From positions 63,573,027 to 63,637,026 of the forward strand of contig CM056378.1 in the NCBI GenBank assembly GCA_029718625.1: a DNA stretch of 64,000 bases. The letters are read 5' to 3'. Below, one piece after another: positions 19,863 to 31,329 of this stretch (positions are counted from its first letter, which is position 1; every line of letters begins with the position of its first letter). Source of the stretch: Synaphobranchus kaupii (Eukaryota > Chordata > Actinopteri > Anguilliformes > Synaphobranchidae). Under the pieces are notes generated by a model. It had not been told where the DNA came from. It saw nothing but the letters and a program-made list of their open reading frames with translations, and did no database searches. The position numbers were made by a program, and so were the translations under genes.

Positions 19863-20308
19863 TTAAATGGGTGGAGTTCAAATTATTACTGGGCTCAGTC
19901 CAATTGGCCACAGGTCCTTCATGACACCATGACCTGGCATAATGGCCAATAAATGTTTTTAATGTCATTGCATATCTCCTCCCATAGTTTGAGGCAAATA
20001 AAACTATTCTGTCCCACTAACGTTAAACAGCCTATTTGAGTCTGAGCAAAACAATCGTTTGCAATAGAGAACCTTTGTCTGTGTTATTAATAGTTTTGTA
20101 ATCCTTAGCTGTATTTATTTAGATATTTTTCAGTTCTTAATCCCTCTCCCAGTCTTTCTCCTTCAACCTGCAATTTCATTTCTCCCACCTTCTCTATCCC
20201 TTAGTGGTGGTGCTACCTAGTTGTCTAGCTAGCAAGGCTACTTTAGCCCTAGAGCTAAGTTAAGAGTTATAACTTTTGTCGTTATCGCTTCCGTTTGCAC
20301 TGCAAGCA
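19863..20308. other. Spacer, nothing recognised
   Basis: No gene or repeat that I can support. Confidence 0.35.
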
Positions 20309-20600
20309 TGCCTCATGTATGTGCCCTCCCTGGATGCACAAACAGAGGATGAGGTTGAGGGTAATGCTACGTGTAATTTTTACGATGCTGAAATTCATAA
20401 GAAATGGGTTGTTTTTTTGGAAAGCTAACGTTATTGCTACAATGGCAAGCTCGGCGCAAACACCCGGTTGTGCAGCAACCATTTCACAAAACCGGACAGC
20501 TTTCAGAATTATAACAATGTGGCTTGGACAAATTCCTCAAATTTGTTGCTGGAGTTATGCCCTCTCTATCCCCTTTTCCTATCCGGGATCATCCTCTCCC
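20309..20600 (+). pseudogene. Degraded THAP domain relic
   Basis: ATG at 20309 reads MPHVCALPGCTNRG, the start of a THAP finger with the first two Cys ligands, followed at once by stops. Pieces of the rest are recognisable in other frames: FYDAEIHKKWVVF near 20375-20420 and CSNHFTKPDSFQNY near 20470-20510, which contains the second Cys and His ligand pair. At least two frameshifts. This may be a remnant of another Kolobok-like transposase. No inverted ends were found around it. Confidence 0.55.
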
Positions 20601-20699
20601 TCCCCCGACGACATCGTGGCCGGGCAGATGAACCTGCTCCAACCGGCTAGCTTGGACTGCTAATTTACTGAAGCTGGTAGGCGTGATGTTAGCTATCTT

Positions 20700-22050
20700 A
20701 TCGATAAATAATAGAGTAGTCTGCTGCTGTAATAACATATGTTTGAATAGTTGCCATTGTAATGTAGCCCATTGTTTCCGACACTCCTTCATGGATATGT
20801 ATGCTATCTAGCTAGGTTAGCTGTGGGCGTTTTCTGACAATTGCTGCGAATATAGGAGTGGAGACTAAGCGCGGCCATGTGAAAACATTTACGATTTCAT
20901 CTGGACACTGTGATTTATCTTGAGAAACTGGTAGCACATGGTGTTTCGTAAATAAGAGAAAAAACATATACAGAAAAAAACGGTAACATATGTGAGGTGT
21001 TCTATAGCACCACATTTTAGAACATTTGGAGGCTAACGTTATAGCCAGCTTGTAACCAGTCACACAATATGCTGCTTTTGCGGCGACAAGCTAATGAAAG
21101 TTATTCCCTTTCATCTCATTTTACTCAAAAAATTTCTTTAATTATCTGCATGTGTTGATGTCAAATCCAATGTTAAACTATAGTTTTGAAGCATTTAAGC
21201 TAACACAGAGTTTTGTTTTTTCGGTTATGAGACCCAGCCAAGTTTCTCTCCAGTAATGTTAACGCAACTTTTGCGGCTGAACTTTGGAGGGGTTTTTCTC
21301 AAAAACATGTTTGATTGCATTCCAAATATAATGGGAGATAACTCGCTTGATATTTGTATTAGAGAGATCAATTTGATATCATTAGAAAGCTTACATCCTC
21401 CTTCAAAACCCCTCTGAGTTAGGCTCAGAAAAGTTTAGAAAACCCTTAACTGGCTTTAGCCGTGAGTGTGTACAGGATCGGTTACCGAAACCTACCTGTA
21501 GAATAATTTTACTTGGGTCATAAATAAAGAATGGTACTCCCAAGTTTCGTGGGAATTTCGAACATCTTCACAGTTAATTTGACAGTTGAACATTTGTATT
21601 TATTTTATTATTATTATCATATATTATCTCTATATTATGGCTACCGATTGTGGTTTAACTTGGACGGAGGAGACGCATTGCATCTCCGTAAACACAAAAG
21701 CGGCAAATGATCCATGTTGTTTTTTTTGTTCGTTTTTTTCCCAACTATAATGTTAAATGTTGATAGTTACCAAGGAATGCAGAAGATAAAATGCGCTATC
21801 AAGGAAACGTGCTGGGTGGAGCGCATTCTAGGTTTTGAGAACCACAGAACAGAATGCATTCGAGTAATGTGCAGCCTACGAACAGGTCAAGGTAACGTTA
21901 GCGAAAACCTCTCAACTAAGACATTTCCTAAACGTTTCAAAACTAAAATCCTTGTGTGTACGAGACCATTAGCGAACGTTAGCTTGATGAATGGTAACAT
22001 AGATTCCATACCAATAAGGTTTTTCCTCTCTCATCCTAAGGTTAGCTGAG
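20700..22050. other. Spacer, nothing recognised
   Basis: AT-rich non-coding sequence. Short open frames show no family likeness. Confidence 0.35.
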
Positions 22051-22051
22051 C

Positions 22052-22227
22052 AGGGGATGTTTCACAAAGCAGAAGTTAGCTTTAGTCACATTACTGAGTT
22101 AGCTTGATAACCTGCACTGAGTAAAAACCCTCTGTTTCTTAAGTCCTTGTTCCAGATTTTGGAGGGTTCCGGGTTTTACTCAGTGCAGTTATTCAGCCAA
22201 CTCCGTAAGCTTTGTGAAACAGGCCCC
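22052..22227. mobile_element. Small inverted-repeat element (MITE, 176 bp)
   Basis: The left end GGGGATGTTTCACAAAGC and the right end GCTTTGTGAAACAGGCCCC are inverted copies. Further in, CTGCACTGAGTAAAAACC and GGTTTTACTCAGTGCAG are also inverted, so the whole unit can fold. I could not define the target duplication. Confidence 0.65.
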
Positions 22228-23204
22228 AGGAGCTGTCATTCGCTAGCTACCGTTAGCTAGCTATTCAAAACAAATGTCGTCATCACCTTAAGTCGGTCAC
22301 GTTAATCCCATTAATTTATTCGATATGAAAATAAATGCCTTAGTTAAAATACGAGGGTGAATCTAAATGCACACTGTCCTAAATATATACGTTATATCTC
22401 AATCGGTAGCCTACTCATGAATTATAACGTTAGCTAAGTAATAGTGCTAAGTAAAAGACGTCTGTGGATGCATCTCACATTAACGTTACTGGTAGCTGAT
22501 TGCTAGCTAGCTATCGTCAAGCTAATGTTATCGTAGGTTACATTCATCGGCAGTTTGCAAACATTTATTAAGACCACAATTAAAGAATGACTAACATTAC
22601 TGTTGTGTTAATACACTATTATTATTGACAATATTCAATTAGCTAGCAAGAGAAACTTGTTCCTTTCATTCAGTGAGTTTTCCTCCAGCGGCAGCGCTGC
22701 TCTCTGACTGAGTGAAGATTCCATGTCACATGATATGTTGAGGGAAGCGAGAACACTATATAGTTCCGTGACAAGAACCACTAAATGGAGTGCTAGGAGC
22801 GGCCAATTGTCAGTGCAAAAAAAATGCCTATATCGGTCGTTCATATTGCCCACATGTCATCCTTGACGACCGATACAGTATGGTCCAGAAACGCGAATAT
22901 CAGTCGGGCTCTAGTGTTTATTATAGTTATTGACATTACTTTGAATAGATATTTGGTGGATATGTAGTGGATACATCACTCTGTGATCATTTATAGTTAT
23001 TTCAATTACTTTTCAGCCCCCTTACAATCCCTTTAAAGAATGTTTTCGTATAATTGGGATAATTTAGAACAATTGGGATATTGAAGAAGATGAATAGAAA
23101 CTTTGGCAGCCTAATTCTAATTTCCATTCTAATCAGGTTGATTCTTCCAATTAGATTAATAGGGAGATTAATTTTCTTCATTGGATTCATTTTCCTATTG
23201 AATG
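22228..23204. other. Spacer, nothing recognised
   Basis: Non-coding, with scattered TAGCTAGCTA motifs. Confidence 0.35.
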
Positions 23205-23865
23205 GAAAAATAAGTCAGGAGAAACAACCCTTCAAGTGACCCATCCATATCTACTGCATATCTGGCAGCAGGGTGAGGGTTTGAGGCTTGTTTGATACCG
23301 CAGAGCCTTGATGACTTACAGCCATTTAGCCAACCATGGGTTTCTTGGAGTTAAAATGTTAAATCTTATATATAATATTTATCTGTGTGTATTTATACAA
23401 ATTTTATTCATTACAATTCTGCTACTAATAATATAATTAATCAATATTATCTATAATCTATAATTACTAACACTTTAGTTTAGTCTTTCTAACATAAAAA
23501 ATCTAATCTCATTAACATTATTTGGGAGACCAGTAAAACGTAACAAGTGATGATATGTTAATGCTGAATGTAAACTGATATGATGTGATACGAATGTTAT
23601 GAATGCCCAAAAGGACTGCCCCTCTGTGGGACTTTGAACATGCATATGGTTGCGTGAACTGACTCAACTTCTGCAGAATAAAGAACACTGACTATTTACG
23701 GCTCCTGCCTCGTACCTTTTTATAGTAAAGGTTCCATATTATTCCTGTGTAATTTACAGCTTAATCAATCCCACCCCCCAATTCCCATAGTGATCCATTC
23801 AAATGCAGAGAGGTTATAGTATTGCTTGTCAGAGTACCTGAAAATAAGATATCAAGAGTCTTTTT
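23205..23865 (-). repeat. Dispersed repeat D, copy 1, with a 390-bp insertion
   Basis: Landmarks GGAGAAACAACCCTTCAAGTG, CATCCATATCTACTGCAT, CTTGTTTGATACC and ATTCAAATGCAGAGAGGTTAT recur at 34840-36420 and inside the Tc1-like element at 39469-40213. Compared with those copies, about 23345-23733 is extra. That insert ends after AATAAAGAACACTGACT and may be a small solo LTR, with GGTT on both sides. Confidence 0.55.
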
Positions 23866-24079
23866 ATATCCTTTTATACCCAGTCATGATAGCAGGAATG
23901 TGTTGCAGGCATCAAATTCAGAATTAGTGTATATATTTACAAAAATCTATAAAGTTGATTAGGTAAAACATTAAATATCTTTTCTATGTACTGTTTTCAA
24001 TTAAATATATGTAAAAGAGAATTTACAAATCAGTGCTTTCTGCTTTTATGCATTTTACATACTGTCCCAACTTTTTTGG

Positions 24080-24708
24080 AATTGGGGTTTGTATTTTGGA
24101 AAATCTAATTTCTCAAGAGCTGCAAAAAGGAAAGGCCATTCTAGTCGGTCAAATTCCTTTTCAGCATTGACTGCCATCAGCACCGTGTCCAATGAATGTT
24201 TCTTAATGTATTGAATAAGACTTAGTACGGGTATTCATCTGCAAGTGTCTGTTTTTAATGAAACCTGTTTGATTATAGTGAATTATGTCAGGTAAGATAT
24301 TAAGTCTATTACTAATTCATTTATTATTTAGTAATAGACTTATAATTAATTAATTATTTCATGTTGTTTTATTAAAGAAATTGGTCTATAATCTTAGGGT
24401 GAATACCCTAATCTCTCTGGTTTCAGAACAACTGAAATGATTGCTTGATACATAGAGGATGGCAGTGAATTCTTCAAGGTAATTTCTTTAACAACATCCA
24501 TAAATAGAGTTGAAATGTTCTCCCAAAAACAGAACAAAAATTCTGGAGGAAAACCATCCAGACCTGGCGCTTTTCTTTTGGGACAGCTCCTTAAATCTCT
24601 TTTTCTGTAATTTCTTCTCTTAGTGTTTGTTTTTGTTCAATGGAAATTTGTTTAGTTAAAAAATGTTTTGGGTCATATTGGGACTCTTTTATACATATCT
24701 GTTGTATA
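24080..24708 (-). pseudogene. L1-type LINE reverse transcriptase relic, downstream part
   Basis: The minus strand reads, across stops and shifts, SLPSSMYQAIISVVLKPERL (near 24470-24410) and EFDRLEWPFLFAALEKLDF (near 24160-24105), the L1 ORF2 blocks before and around the first catalytic Asp. It is split from its upstream part (25636-25750) by the Tc1-like element at 24711-25633. Confidence 0.6.
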
Positions 24709-24710
24709 TA

Positions 24711-25633
24711 CAGATCCTTTCTAAAAAATTAGAATATCATGGAAAAGTTTTTTCCCCCGCCATAATTCCATTCAAAAAGTGAAACTTTCATAGATTATAG
24801 ATTCATTACACACAAAGTGAAATATTTCTAGCCTTTATTTGTTTCATTTTTCATAATTTTGCCTTACAGCTCCAGAAAACCCCCAAAACAGTATTTCAAG
24901 AAATTTGAATAGTGTGTTGAAAATCAGCATTTACTTCAGTTATTTCAGAGAATGAATGTTTTAGACTGAGTGTCACACTCTGTACGTGGTGGTTTTTGAA
25001 GCACTGACTCCAGCCTCAGTCCACTCCCTCTGCATCTCCGCCAAATTTTGGAATCGTCTTTGCTTGACAATCCGCTGAAGCCTACGGTCATCTCTTTTGC
25101 TTGTGCACCTTCTCCTGCCACATTTTTCCCTTCCACTAAACTTTCTATTGATATGCTTGGACACTGCACTCTGTGAACAGCCAGCCTCCTTAGCGATGAC
25201 CTTTTGTGGCTTACCCATCTCCTGGAGGGTGTCAATGATGGTCTTCTGGCCAATTGTCAAGTCTGCAGTCTTCCCCATACTGAACCAAACTGAGATACCT
25301 GTCCAATTTAACGACACACCTGTAGAAAAACTTTGTAGGTGTTTTGAGTAAATTAGATGATTAGAGTGTGACACTCAGTCTAAAACATTCATTCTCTGAA
25401 ATAACTGAAGTAAATGCTGATTTTCGACACACTATTCTAATTTCTTGAAATACTGTTTTGGGGGTTTTCTGGAGCTGTAAGCCAAAATTATGAAAAATGA
25501 AACAAATAAAGGCTAGAAATATTTCACTTTGTGTGTAATGAATCTATAATCTATGAAAGTTTCACTTTTTGAATGGAATTATGGAAAAAAAAACAACTTT
25601 TCCATGATATTCAAAATTTTTGGAAAGGATCTG
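24711..25633. mobile_element. Tc1-like element with about 250-bp inverted ends, TSD TA
   Basis: CAGATCCTTTCTAAAAA at 24711 is mirrored by the GGAAAGGATCTG ending at 25633. TA flanks both ends (24709-24710 and 25634-25635). The inverted arms extend to about 24978 and 25363, sharing AGACTGAGTGTCAC and GAATGAATGTTTTAG. Only the N-terminal part of the transposase lies between them, so the copy is internally deleted and non-autonomous. It sits inside an L1-type LINE. Confidence 0.85.
24973..25278 (-). pseudogene. Tc1-like transposase, N-terminal DNA-binding part only
   Basis: ATG at 25278 reads MGKTADLTIGQKTIIDTL, then KVIAKEAGCSQSAVSKHINR (a first helix-turn-helix) and GRRRCTSKRDDRRLQRIV with the GR.R linker typical of Tc1 proteins, then AEMQREWTEAGVSASKTT (second helix-turn-helix). 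About 100 residues, ending inside the inverted arm. The DDE catalytic part is absent, so it cannot cut DNA, but it could in principle bind Tc1 ends. Confidence 0.8.
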
Positions 25634-25635
25634 TA

Positions 25636-25750
25636 GATTTTCATAGAAATCTTTGAAATGGTCATTCATTATTGAATTATTTCGGATTAGATTTGAGTCA
25701 GAATCGACTTTACCATTATTCGGGTCATGATAGTGGCTGTTTTGTGTCAT
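25636..25750 (-). pseudogene. L1-type LINE fragment, upstream part
   Basis: The minus-strand frame includes NNSIMNDHFKDFYENL, matching the L1 ORF2 region just before the reverse transcriptase (the usual I-N-F-FY-LY pattern). It joins logically to 24080-24708 once the Tc1-like element is removed. Confidence 0.5.
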
Positions 25751-25759
25751 TTTACAAAA

Positions 25760-26262
25760 TAAGGAACCGTTGTCGCTATAACATTGGAATCGTAAAATAC
25801 TTTATAGGGATCATTTCAACACTTTCAAATGGTATATCGTGTACAAGATTGATTGAAAGTTTCACCGTTAAAAAACACAATGAATGCAAATAAAATAAAC
25901 CACTTCCGGTCCGTAATGGGTTAACCTGTTTATAAGAGATGACAAATTACAGAATAAACCTGTTTATATGATAAGACTATTGTGGAATAAACCAGATTAT
26001 AAAAGATTAGCACAGAATAAATCAAATTTTTATTTATTTTATTTTAATAAAATGAAATATTTTTCAGTCCCATCCTCCCTGTCATTCCAGTCCACTTGCT
26101 GCTCTTCTGAATCAGAGAAAGGGACCATTTTGAAAGCCATGGGGAGCAAGGGGCCAGCTTTCAGTTCTCACCCTCAGCACTGGATATAATGTCGCCCTCT
26201 GCTGATATATGATTTGCGCTCAAAAAGCCACTTTCCCATTGGGCACCATTAATTTTTGTCAA
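25760..26262. other. Spacer, nothing recognised
   Basis: Non-coding. A GGGTTAACC at about 25917-25925 may be a piggyBac-like end, with no partner seen. Confidence 0.3.
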
Positions 26263-26979
26263 TTCTCACCTATTTAGGGGGTACTCTGTTTAAGGCTTTA
26301 TAACTCCAGGTGTGAGCATGACATAAACTTGGTAAATGGCTTAAATGAAACAAGACCATTTACAATGCAAACTTAGATTTGTTTATTTTCATAATTTAAG
26401 TCAACATAAAGTGCCACAAATGCACAGAAACTTTGGAAAAATGCAAAAAAAAATTGTTTTTCTTTAGTTTGCAACAAAATACTGAGAGCTACATAAGTGA
26501 AAACAGTAATATATATACACATTTCCTGGATCATAAACTCCATGTCCACAATTGTGCAAAGATATGCAGAAGTGTAATGTGGGCGTGACGTGTGAGGTAG
26601 GAGGAGCCAAACGCAGCAAGGGGATTCATTAAGCCCTAAGGCCACTAAGGCGGGAAACCCCGCATATAAGGAAGGGAGACAAGACATAGAACACACATAC
26701 CAAAGCCACTAACCGACTCACTGTCACGCGCCAATGAGTAGAAGCGCAAACGCCAGGTTTCTCAGTAAGAGAACCAAACAAGACGAATGGCACAAAGCAC
26801 TGGGCTCCCATACTTCTACGAGCTAAGTGACTAAATAGAGCGAGAAATAACAAACGCCCTGTCTCGATAACGAGACGCATAAGAACAGGCGAGCAGCACA
26901 ATGGCACAAACAAAACACACAGCAAACAAACACTGAAAACTAATACGAATTAGTATACCAGGAGGCGAAAGGAAAGGAA

Positions 26980-27990
26980 CCAAGGCTACTCTCAGAAACT
27001 CGCAGTCAAACACAAACATGTCCAACATCGCCCAATCTTCCCTATAGGAAGACATGTACCGAAAGACGAAAGAGAACTACAGTTCCGAACAAAATCGTCA
27101 AAAACTCCATGTACGGAGACAGGTACCAAAAGGAACGAACAGGACAGGTGTACCGGACATTTACCGGCTAAAAAGACTAATGCGAGATTAGTAGAAAATA
27201 AACGCCCTGCCTCTAAGTAAAGAGGAGTGTAACGAGGTGAAGGAACAGAGATAACGTTCCATGGCTACTTTCAGACTCGTAGTCAAACACAAACAGGTCA
27301 ACAAAATCGCCCAACTCCATATAAGGAGAGACATATCCGGAGAACGAACAGAACAACAGTTCCGAACAAAATCGTCCCACAAGTAAAAAGGACAAAACCG
27401 GACAGCTGCACCAGACATTACCGGCTAAAAGACTAACACGAGTTTGATAGAAAATAAATGCCGTGCCTCTTGGTAAAGAGGAATGTAATGAGGCGAAGGA
27501 ACAGAGATAACGTTCCATGGCTAGTTTCATAGGCTCGCAGTCACACGCAGAAAACATAAAGGGGTAAACGCCCCATCTCCCAGGTGAGAGAAACATTTGA
27601 CAGGCGAGCCGACGGAGCACCGTTGTCCCATAACTTTACTATCAAACATGACTAACGCAAGCTTAATTGAAAACACACGCCCTAGCCTCTCAGTAAAGGA
27701 ATATGTAACGAGGCGAGAAGAACAGAGAACTAACGTTCCAAGGCTACTTTCAGAGACTCGCAGTCACATGCAAACATGTCCACAACATCGCCCAGTCTCC
27801 CTATGGGAAGACATGTACCGAAGGGCGAACAGAACTACAGTTCCGAACAAAATCGCCAAAAAAGCTCCATGTACAGAAGGACGCGCAGGACAGCTGGACC
27901 GGAATTACCGATTAACAGATTAACGCAAGCTCAATCAAAAATACATGCCCTGCCTCTAAGAATAAATAAAGCCCTAAAGTCAGTATGATA
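26980..27990 (-). repeat. Imperfect 230-285-bp tandem repeats inside the LTR
   Basis: GGCTACTTTCAGA.CTCG-like anchors occur near 26983, 27257, 27512 and 27740, and CAGTTCCGAACAAAATCG near 27082, 27357 and 27838. Each unit also holds AACAGAGATAACGTTCCA and CCCTGCCTCT. The 49663-50731 copy has only two such units, so unit number varies between copies. Many minus-strand open frames here are by-products. Confidence 0.75.
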
Positions 27991-28260
27991 ACACGCCCTG
28001 TCTCTTAGTAAGAAACTACCATACAAATACACACAAACAAAGACTCCTCTCGCTTTCACGGAAGACAGCAGACAGAGAGAGGAGAAAGAGACAGAAAGGG
28101 GCAAATGATCTAGGCAAACAAACAAAGGAAAGACCAGAAAGCGGTGACAGAAATGAGCACACAAAAAAGGAATTCAACCTGAAAGCTCAATGCACAAAGG
28201 CAAGTCCGACAAAACTCCAATAAAGCACAACGGAGCAAAACGGTCTCCTTAACTCTAGAC

Positions 28261-28466
28261 CAGGAATCTCAAACTCCAGTCCTGGAGGGCCGCTGTGTCT
28301 GCTGGTTTTTGTGATTTCCTTTCAATCAGCAGCCAATTTAGGCCTTGGAAAGAAGGTGTACAGACTCTTTAGCCAATCAATGACTTAAATTAAACACTTA
28401 AGTGCAGGAACACATCGAAAACCAGCAGACACAGCGGCCCTCCAGGATTTGAGTTTGAGATCCCTG
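28261..28466. mobile_element. hAT-type MITE (206 bp), TSD CTCTAGAC
   Basis: Starts CAGGAATCTCAAACTCC and ends CTCAAACTC mirrored as GAGTTTGAGATCCCTG. The 8-base CTCTAGAC is duplicated exactly at 28253-28260 and 28467-28474. Inner arms CCGCTGTGTCTGCTGG / CCAGCAGACACAGCGG are perfect inverted copies. Confidence 0.9.
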
Positions 28467-28901
28467 CTCTAGACCTAATCATACTGGCTAAAACTTTAAA
28501 TGGGCAAAAATAAACCGCACACAAAACAGCACAAATAATGCCAAAAAAAATACACCACAGTACAAACAACAAACAATCAGAATCAACAATCAATATCGAA
28601 GCCCAGAATGAAGGGACCATGGGCTTATATAGCTTACCGGCAAAACAAGCACACCTGTGAGCGCTGACGAGATTTCTCAGCGAAAAGACGAAACGGAGCA
28701 AAAACTCCACCAACGGAGCAGCGCCCACATGTGGCGACCAAGGAACACGACCGCACGGGAAAAGGTCATAAACCATGACACAGAAGTACTAAAGGCCTAT
28801 GATGCAAAATATAGGCAGTGTACCCTGTTGTCCATTAGTGTCTCCAAATCTATCCAAATGGCTAAATTGTGCATTGCTCTAAATAAATAAAAAAATTATG
28901 A

Positions 28902-29260
28902 TACATGCCCTCCACTATTATTGGCACCCCTGGTAAAGATGAGTAAAAAGGGTTATAAAAAAATTAACCGTTTGGTGAATTGGCTTAATGTCACCCTGAA
29001 AAAAATGAGAAAAATACAACCTTTAATCGAAGTAAATTTATTATGAGAAAAAAAATCCCTCAACAATAAATAATTATTTTTAACAAAACCATGTGTGCCA
29101 CAATTATTGGCACCCCTGCATTTATATATAGAATAAAGTGATCTAGATTTAGCTGTAAATTATGCTGGAACAGTACGGAATACATGGTTGGTAAAATGGC
29201 TATAAGTCATTAAGTCAAGGTTTAAGGCTTGTTTGATACCTCAGACCCTTAATGACTGTC
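28902..29260. mobile_element. Truncated Tc1-like element with CCACTATTATTGGCACCCC end
   Basis: The left end matches the 39469-40213 element (GCCCTCCACTATTATTGG, GGTAAAGATGAGTAAAAAGG). The interior contains a piece of repeat D (GGCTTGTTTGATACCTCAG). The right inverted end is missing. Confidence 0.7.
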
Positions 29261-29261
29261 T

Positions 29262-29405
29262 TGTTAAATGGACTTGCTACGGGAAAATAGTGACACTTAG
29301 AAACTCTCTATTCAGCAGAGTTTTCACAAATCGTCTACCAATAAAGTTAAAACACAGAGTTTGTGATTTACACTAATAGTTTGGCTGCAGGAGCAACGAA
29401 TGTCT
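29262..29405 (-). repeat. Dispersed repeat E, copy 1
   Basis: Matches 51940-52098 in inverse orientation: TAAATGGACTTGCTACGGG, AGTGACACTTAGAAACTC, ACACAGAGTTTGTGATTT and GCAACGAATGTCTCAG. It replaces the gypsy sequence beyond 29405. Family unknown to me. Confidence 0.6.
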
Positions 29406-30219
29406 CAGTCTCTAGTCTGATGGACGCCTGGATGAGCCGCCAGGTGGGATGAATGGCCCCATTGAAGCACCCGGGACCTCATCCGCAGTGGGATGAAGAA
29501 ACAGTGGGGCGGACCCCCACCAGGGCCCGGATCCGTACGCAAAGCCCTCTGGATGGCCGCCTCGATCTCCCACATAACTGGGGCCAAGATCTGAGCAGTG
29601 GGCACAATGGGTTCCGGGGCCGGGTCCCTGTCAGCGCGATCGTAGATGCGAGAGTGTGCGTCCGGTTTAATATACCCAGGTCAATAGGTGAGTAAAAAAT
29701 TAAACCGGGTAAAAAACAGTGCCCAACGGGCTCGCCGGGAGTTACGCCTCTTGGTTTGCTGAACATATTCTAAATTGTTATGGTCAGTCCACACGGTAAA
29801 TGGGTGTTCGGCGCCCTTTAGCCAATGACGCCACTCCTCTAATGCTAACTTAACCGCCAGCAGCTCCCGGCCCCCTACATCATAATTTTTCTCGGCAGGT
29901 GTTAAGGCACGAGAGAAAAACGCACACGAGTGCATCTTGCAGTCCAGTGGAGAATGCTGAGATAAAATAGCCCTTACCCCTAACTCCGAGGCATCCACCT
30001 CTACCACAAAGGGGAGGGAGGTATTGGGAGTAATGAGAATAGTTTCGGAGCTAAACCTTCTTTTTAGCTCCGTGAAGGACACCTCAGCCCTCGAATTCCA
30101 CCGAAATCGCAAAGGTGACGTTTTTTTTGTGAGAGCTGTAATGAACCGCCGGTAAAAATTTGCAAAGCCCAGAAAGCACGGCACCTGTTTTACTGAAAGC
30201 GGTGTAGGCCAGTTCTTAA

Positions 30220-30617
30220 AAAAAAAATGTATTTCTGATTTTTTCCCGTTTTTCTCCCAATTTAGTGGCCAATTGAACCCCTATTCTAATTCAATTCCCC
30301 CATGTAGCAACCACTAGAGAATCACCGCTACACAACCCCGTCAGCCGGTGGTAGGACAGGAGGGTGCCATGTCCTCTTCAGGACGCGACTCCTCCTAAGG
30401 CTCGTGACCCTGATTCCAGCTCGCCCTGGGCCGCTATGCATGCAGCGATTCTCTCCGAGCCCCTCCCCCCACCCAGAAGCAGCTGCCAATTGCTGCTCCC
30501 ACAGGGCGCCGGCCATGCTCGGATCTAGCAGGACCGGGGCGCGAAACCCGATCCTCGGAGTACAACAGCACCGACTGAAAGTCGGCGCTCTTACCGTTGT
30601 ACCACCGCAGCGGCCCC
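30220..30617 (-). mobile_element. Second tRNA-derived SINE type (398 bp) with 16-bp TSD
   Basis: Read on the minus strand it has a tRNA-like head with GCGGTGGTACAACGGTAAGAG (A-box region) and GGGTTTCGCGCCCC (B-box-like), a unique body, and a tail TTGGGAGAAAAACGGG ending in a T/A run. GTAGGCCAGTTYTTAA flanks both sides (30204-30219 and 30618-30633, one difference). It interrupts the gypsy RT/RNase H frame. Confidence 0.8.
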
Positions 30618-30685
30618 GTAGGCCAGTTTTTAACAGCTAAAACCTTCTTGGGATCCATCTGGACCCTCCCCTCGGCTACAATAAA

Positions 30686-30893
30686 TTACATTACATTACA
30701 TTACAGGCATTTAGCAGACGCTCTTATCCAGAGTGACTTACACAACTTTTTATCATGTTTTACATATTATCCATTTATATAGCTGGATATATACTGAAGC
30801 AATTCAGGTCAAGTACCTTGCTCAAGGGTACAACGGCAGTGTCCTACCTGGGAATCAAACCTGCAACCTTTCGGTTACAAGGCCTGTTCCTTA
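30686..30893 (-). mobile_element. tRNA-derived SINE, same family as 2851-3081, 5'-truncated
   Basis: In reverse it carries AAGGAACAGGCCTTGTAACC, GCAGGTTTGATTCCCAGG (B box with one change), GCTCTTATCCAGAGTGACTT as the L2-type tail complement, and tandem TTACA at the 3' end. The head is cut inside the A box. It interrupts the gypsy RT frame. Confidence 0.8.
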
Positions 30894-31329
30894 ATCCCAG
30901 GAAAAGAGACAGAGTTGGCATGAAACAGGCATTTCTCGGCCTTTACAAATGACTGGGCCTCCAAAAGGCTCTTTAAAACCTGCCTGAAATGGCTGATATG
31001 CGCCAAAAGATTGGCAGAGAAAATCAAGATATCGTCCAAATAAACAAATGCAAATTTCTCTAGCATCTCTCTGAGCACATCGTTAACTAGCGCCTGAAAA
31101 ACAGAGGGGGCACTAGTGAGCCCAAACGGCATGACCCGGTACTCACAGTGTTCTTTATGAGTATTAAATGCCGTCTTCCACTTGTCCCCCTCATACATGC
31201 ACACCAAATTGTAGGCGTTCCGGAGTTTGAGTTTGGTAAAAACCGACGCCCCCTGGAGACGCTCCGTTTCTTTCATAAAACAAGAATACTTTATAACACT
31301 GCTCAGATTCTTCATCATTTCATCCATTA

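Larger units (their letters stand above)
26573..28780 (-). mobile_element. Solo LTR of the TGTCATGG family, expanded to 2208 bp, TSD CAGAAG
   Basis: The minus strand begins TGTCATGGTTTATGACC at 28780 and ends CACATTACA at 26573. CAGAAG flanks both ends (26567-26572 and 28781-28786), and the rejoined flanks restore repeat C. A TATA box GCTATATAAGCCC lies on the minus strand near 28620-28632. The large size comes from internal tandem units (26980-27990) and a hAT MITE (28261-28466). No gag or pol. Confidence 0.8.
26263..28905 (-). repeat. Dispersed repeat C, copy c, split by a solo LTR
   Basis: 26263-26572 and 28781-28905 are the two halves of repeat C in inverse orientation (AACTCCAGGTGTGAGC, ATAAACTCCATGTCC, then CCATTAGTGTCTCCAAATC and AAATTGTGCATTGCTC). 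They are separated by the LTR 26573-28780. The 3' end diverges from copies a and b beyond 26263. Confidence 0.7.
29405..31327 (-). pseudogene. Ty3/gypsy pol relic (RT, RNase H, start of integrase) split by two SINEs
   Basis: On the minus strand, RT motifs run [36 protein letters not shown] and [15 protein letters not shown] (the YLDD catalytic box is intact, near 31055-31020). After SINE 30686-30893 comes MDPKKVLAVKNWPT. After SINE 30220-30617 the frame resumes with [13 protein letters not shown], then the RNase H part ([48 protein letters not shown]). From about 29700 a frameshift precedes WEIEAAIQRAL and RVLQWGHSSHLAAHPG, the pre-integrase zinc-finger region. Both outer sides are truncated, no LTRs are seen, and it cannot be active. 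Confidence 0.85.

Noticed and set aside
21714..22049. A 111-aa plus-strand frame
   Set aside because: No motif, no repeat family and no clear exon signals; probably chance.
26831..28164. Many Cys/Phe/Leu-rich minus-strand frames that look like membrane proteins
   Set aside because: They repeat with the tandem units of an LTR and share no family motif.
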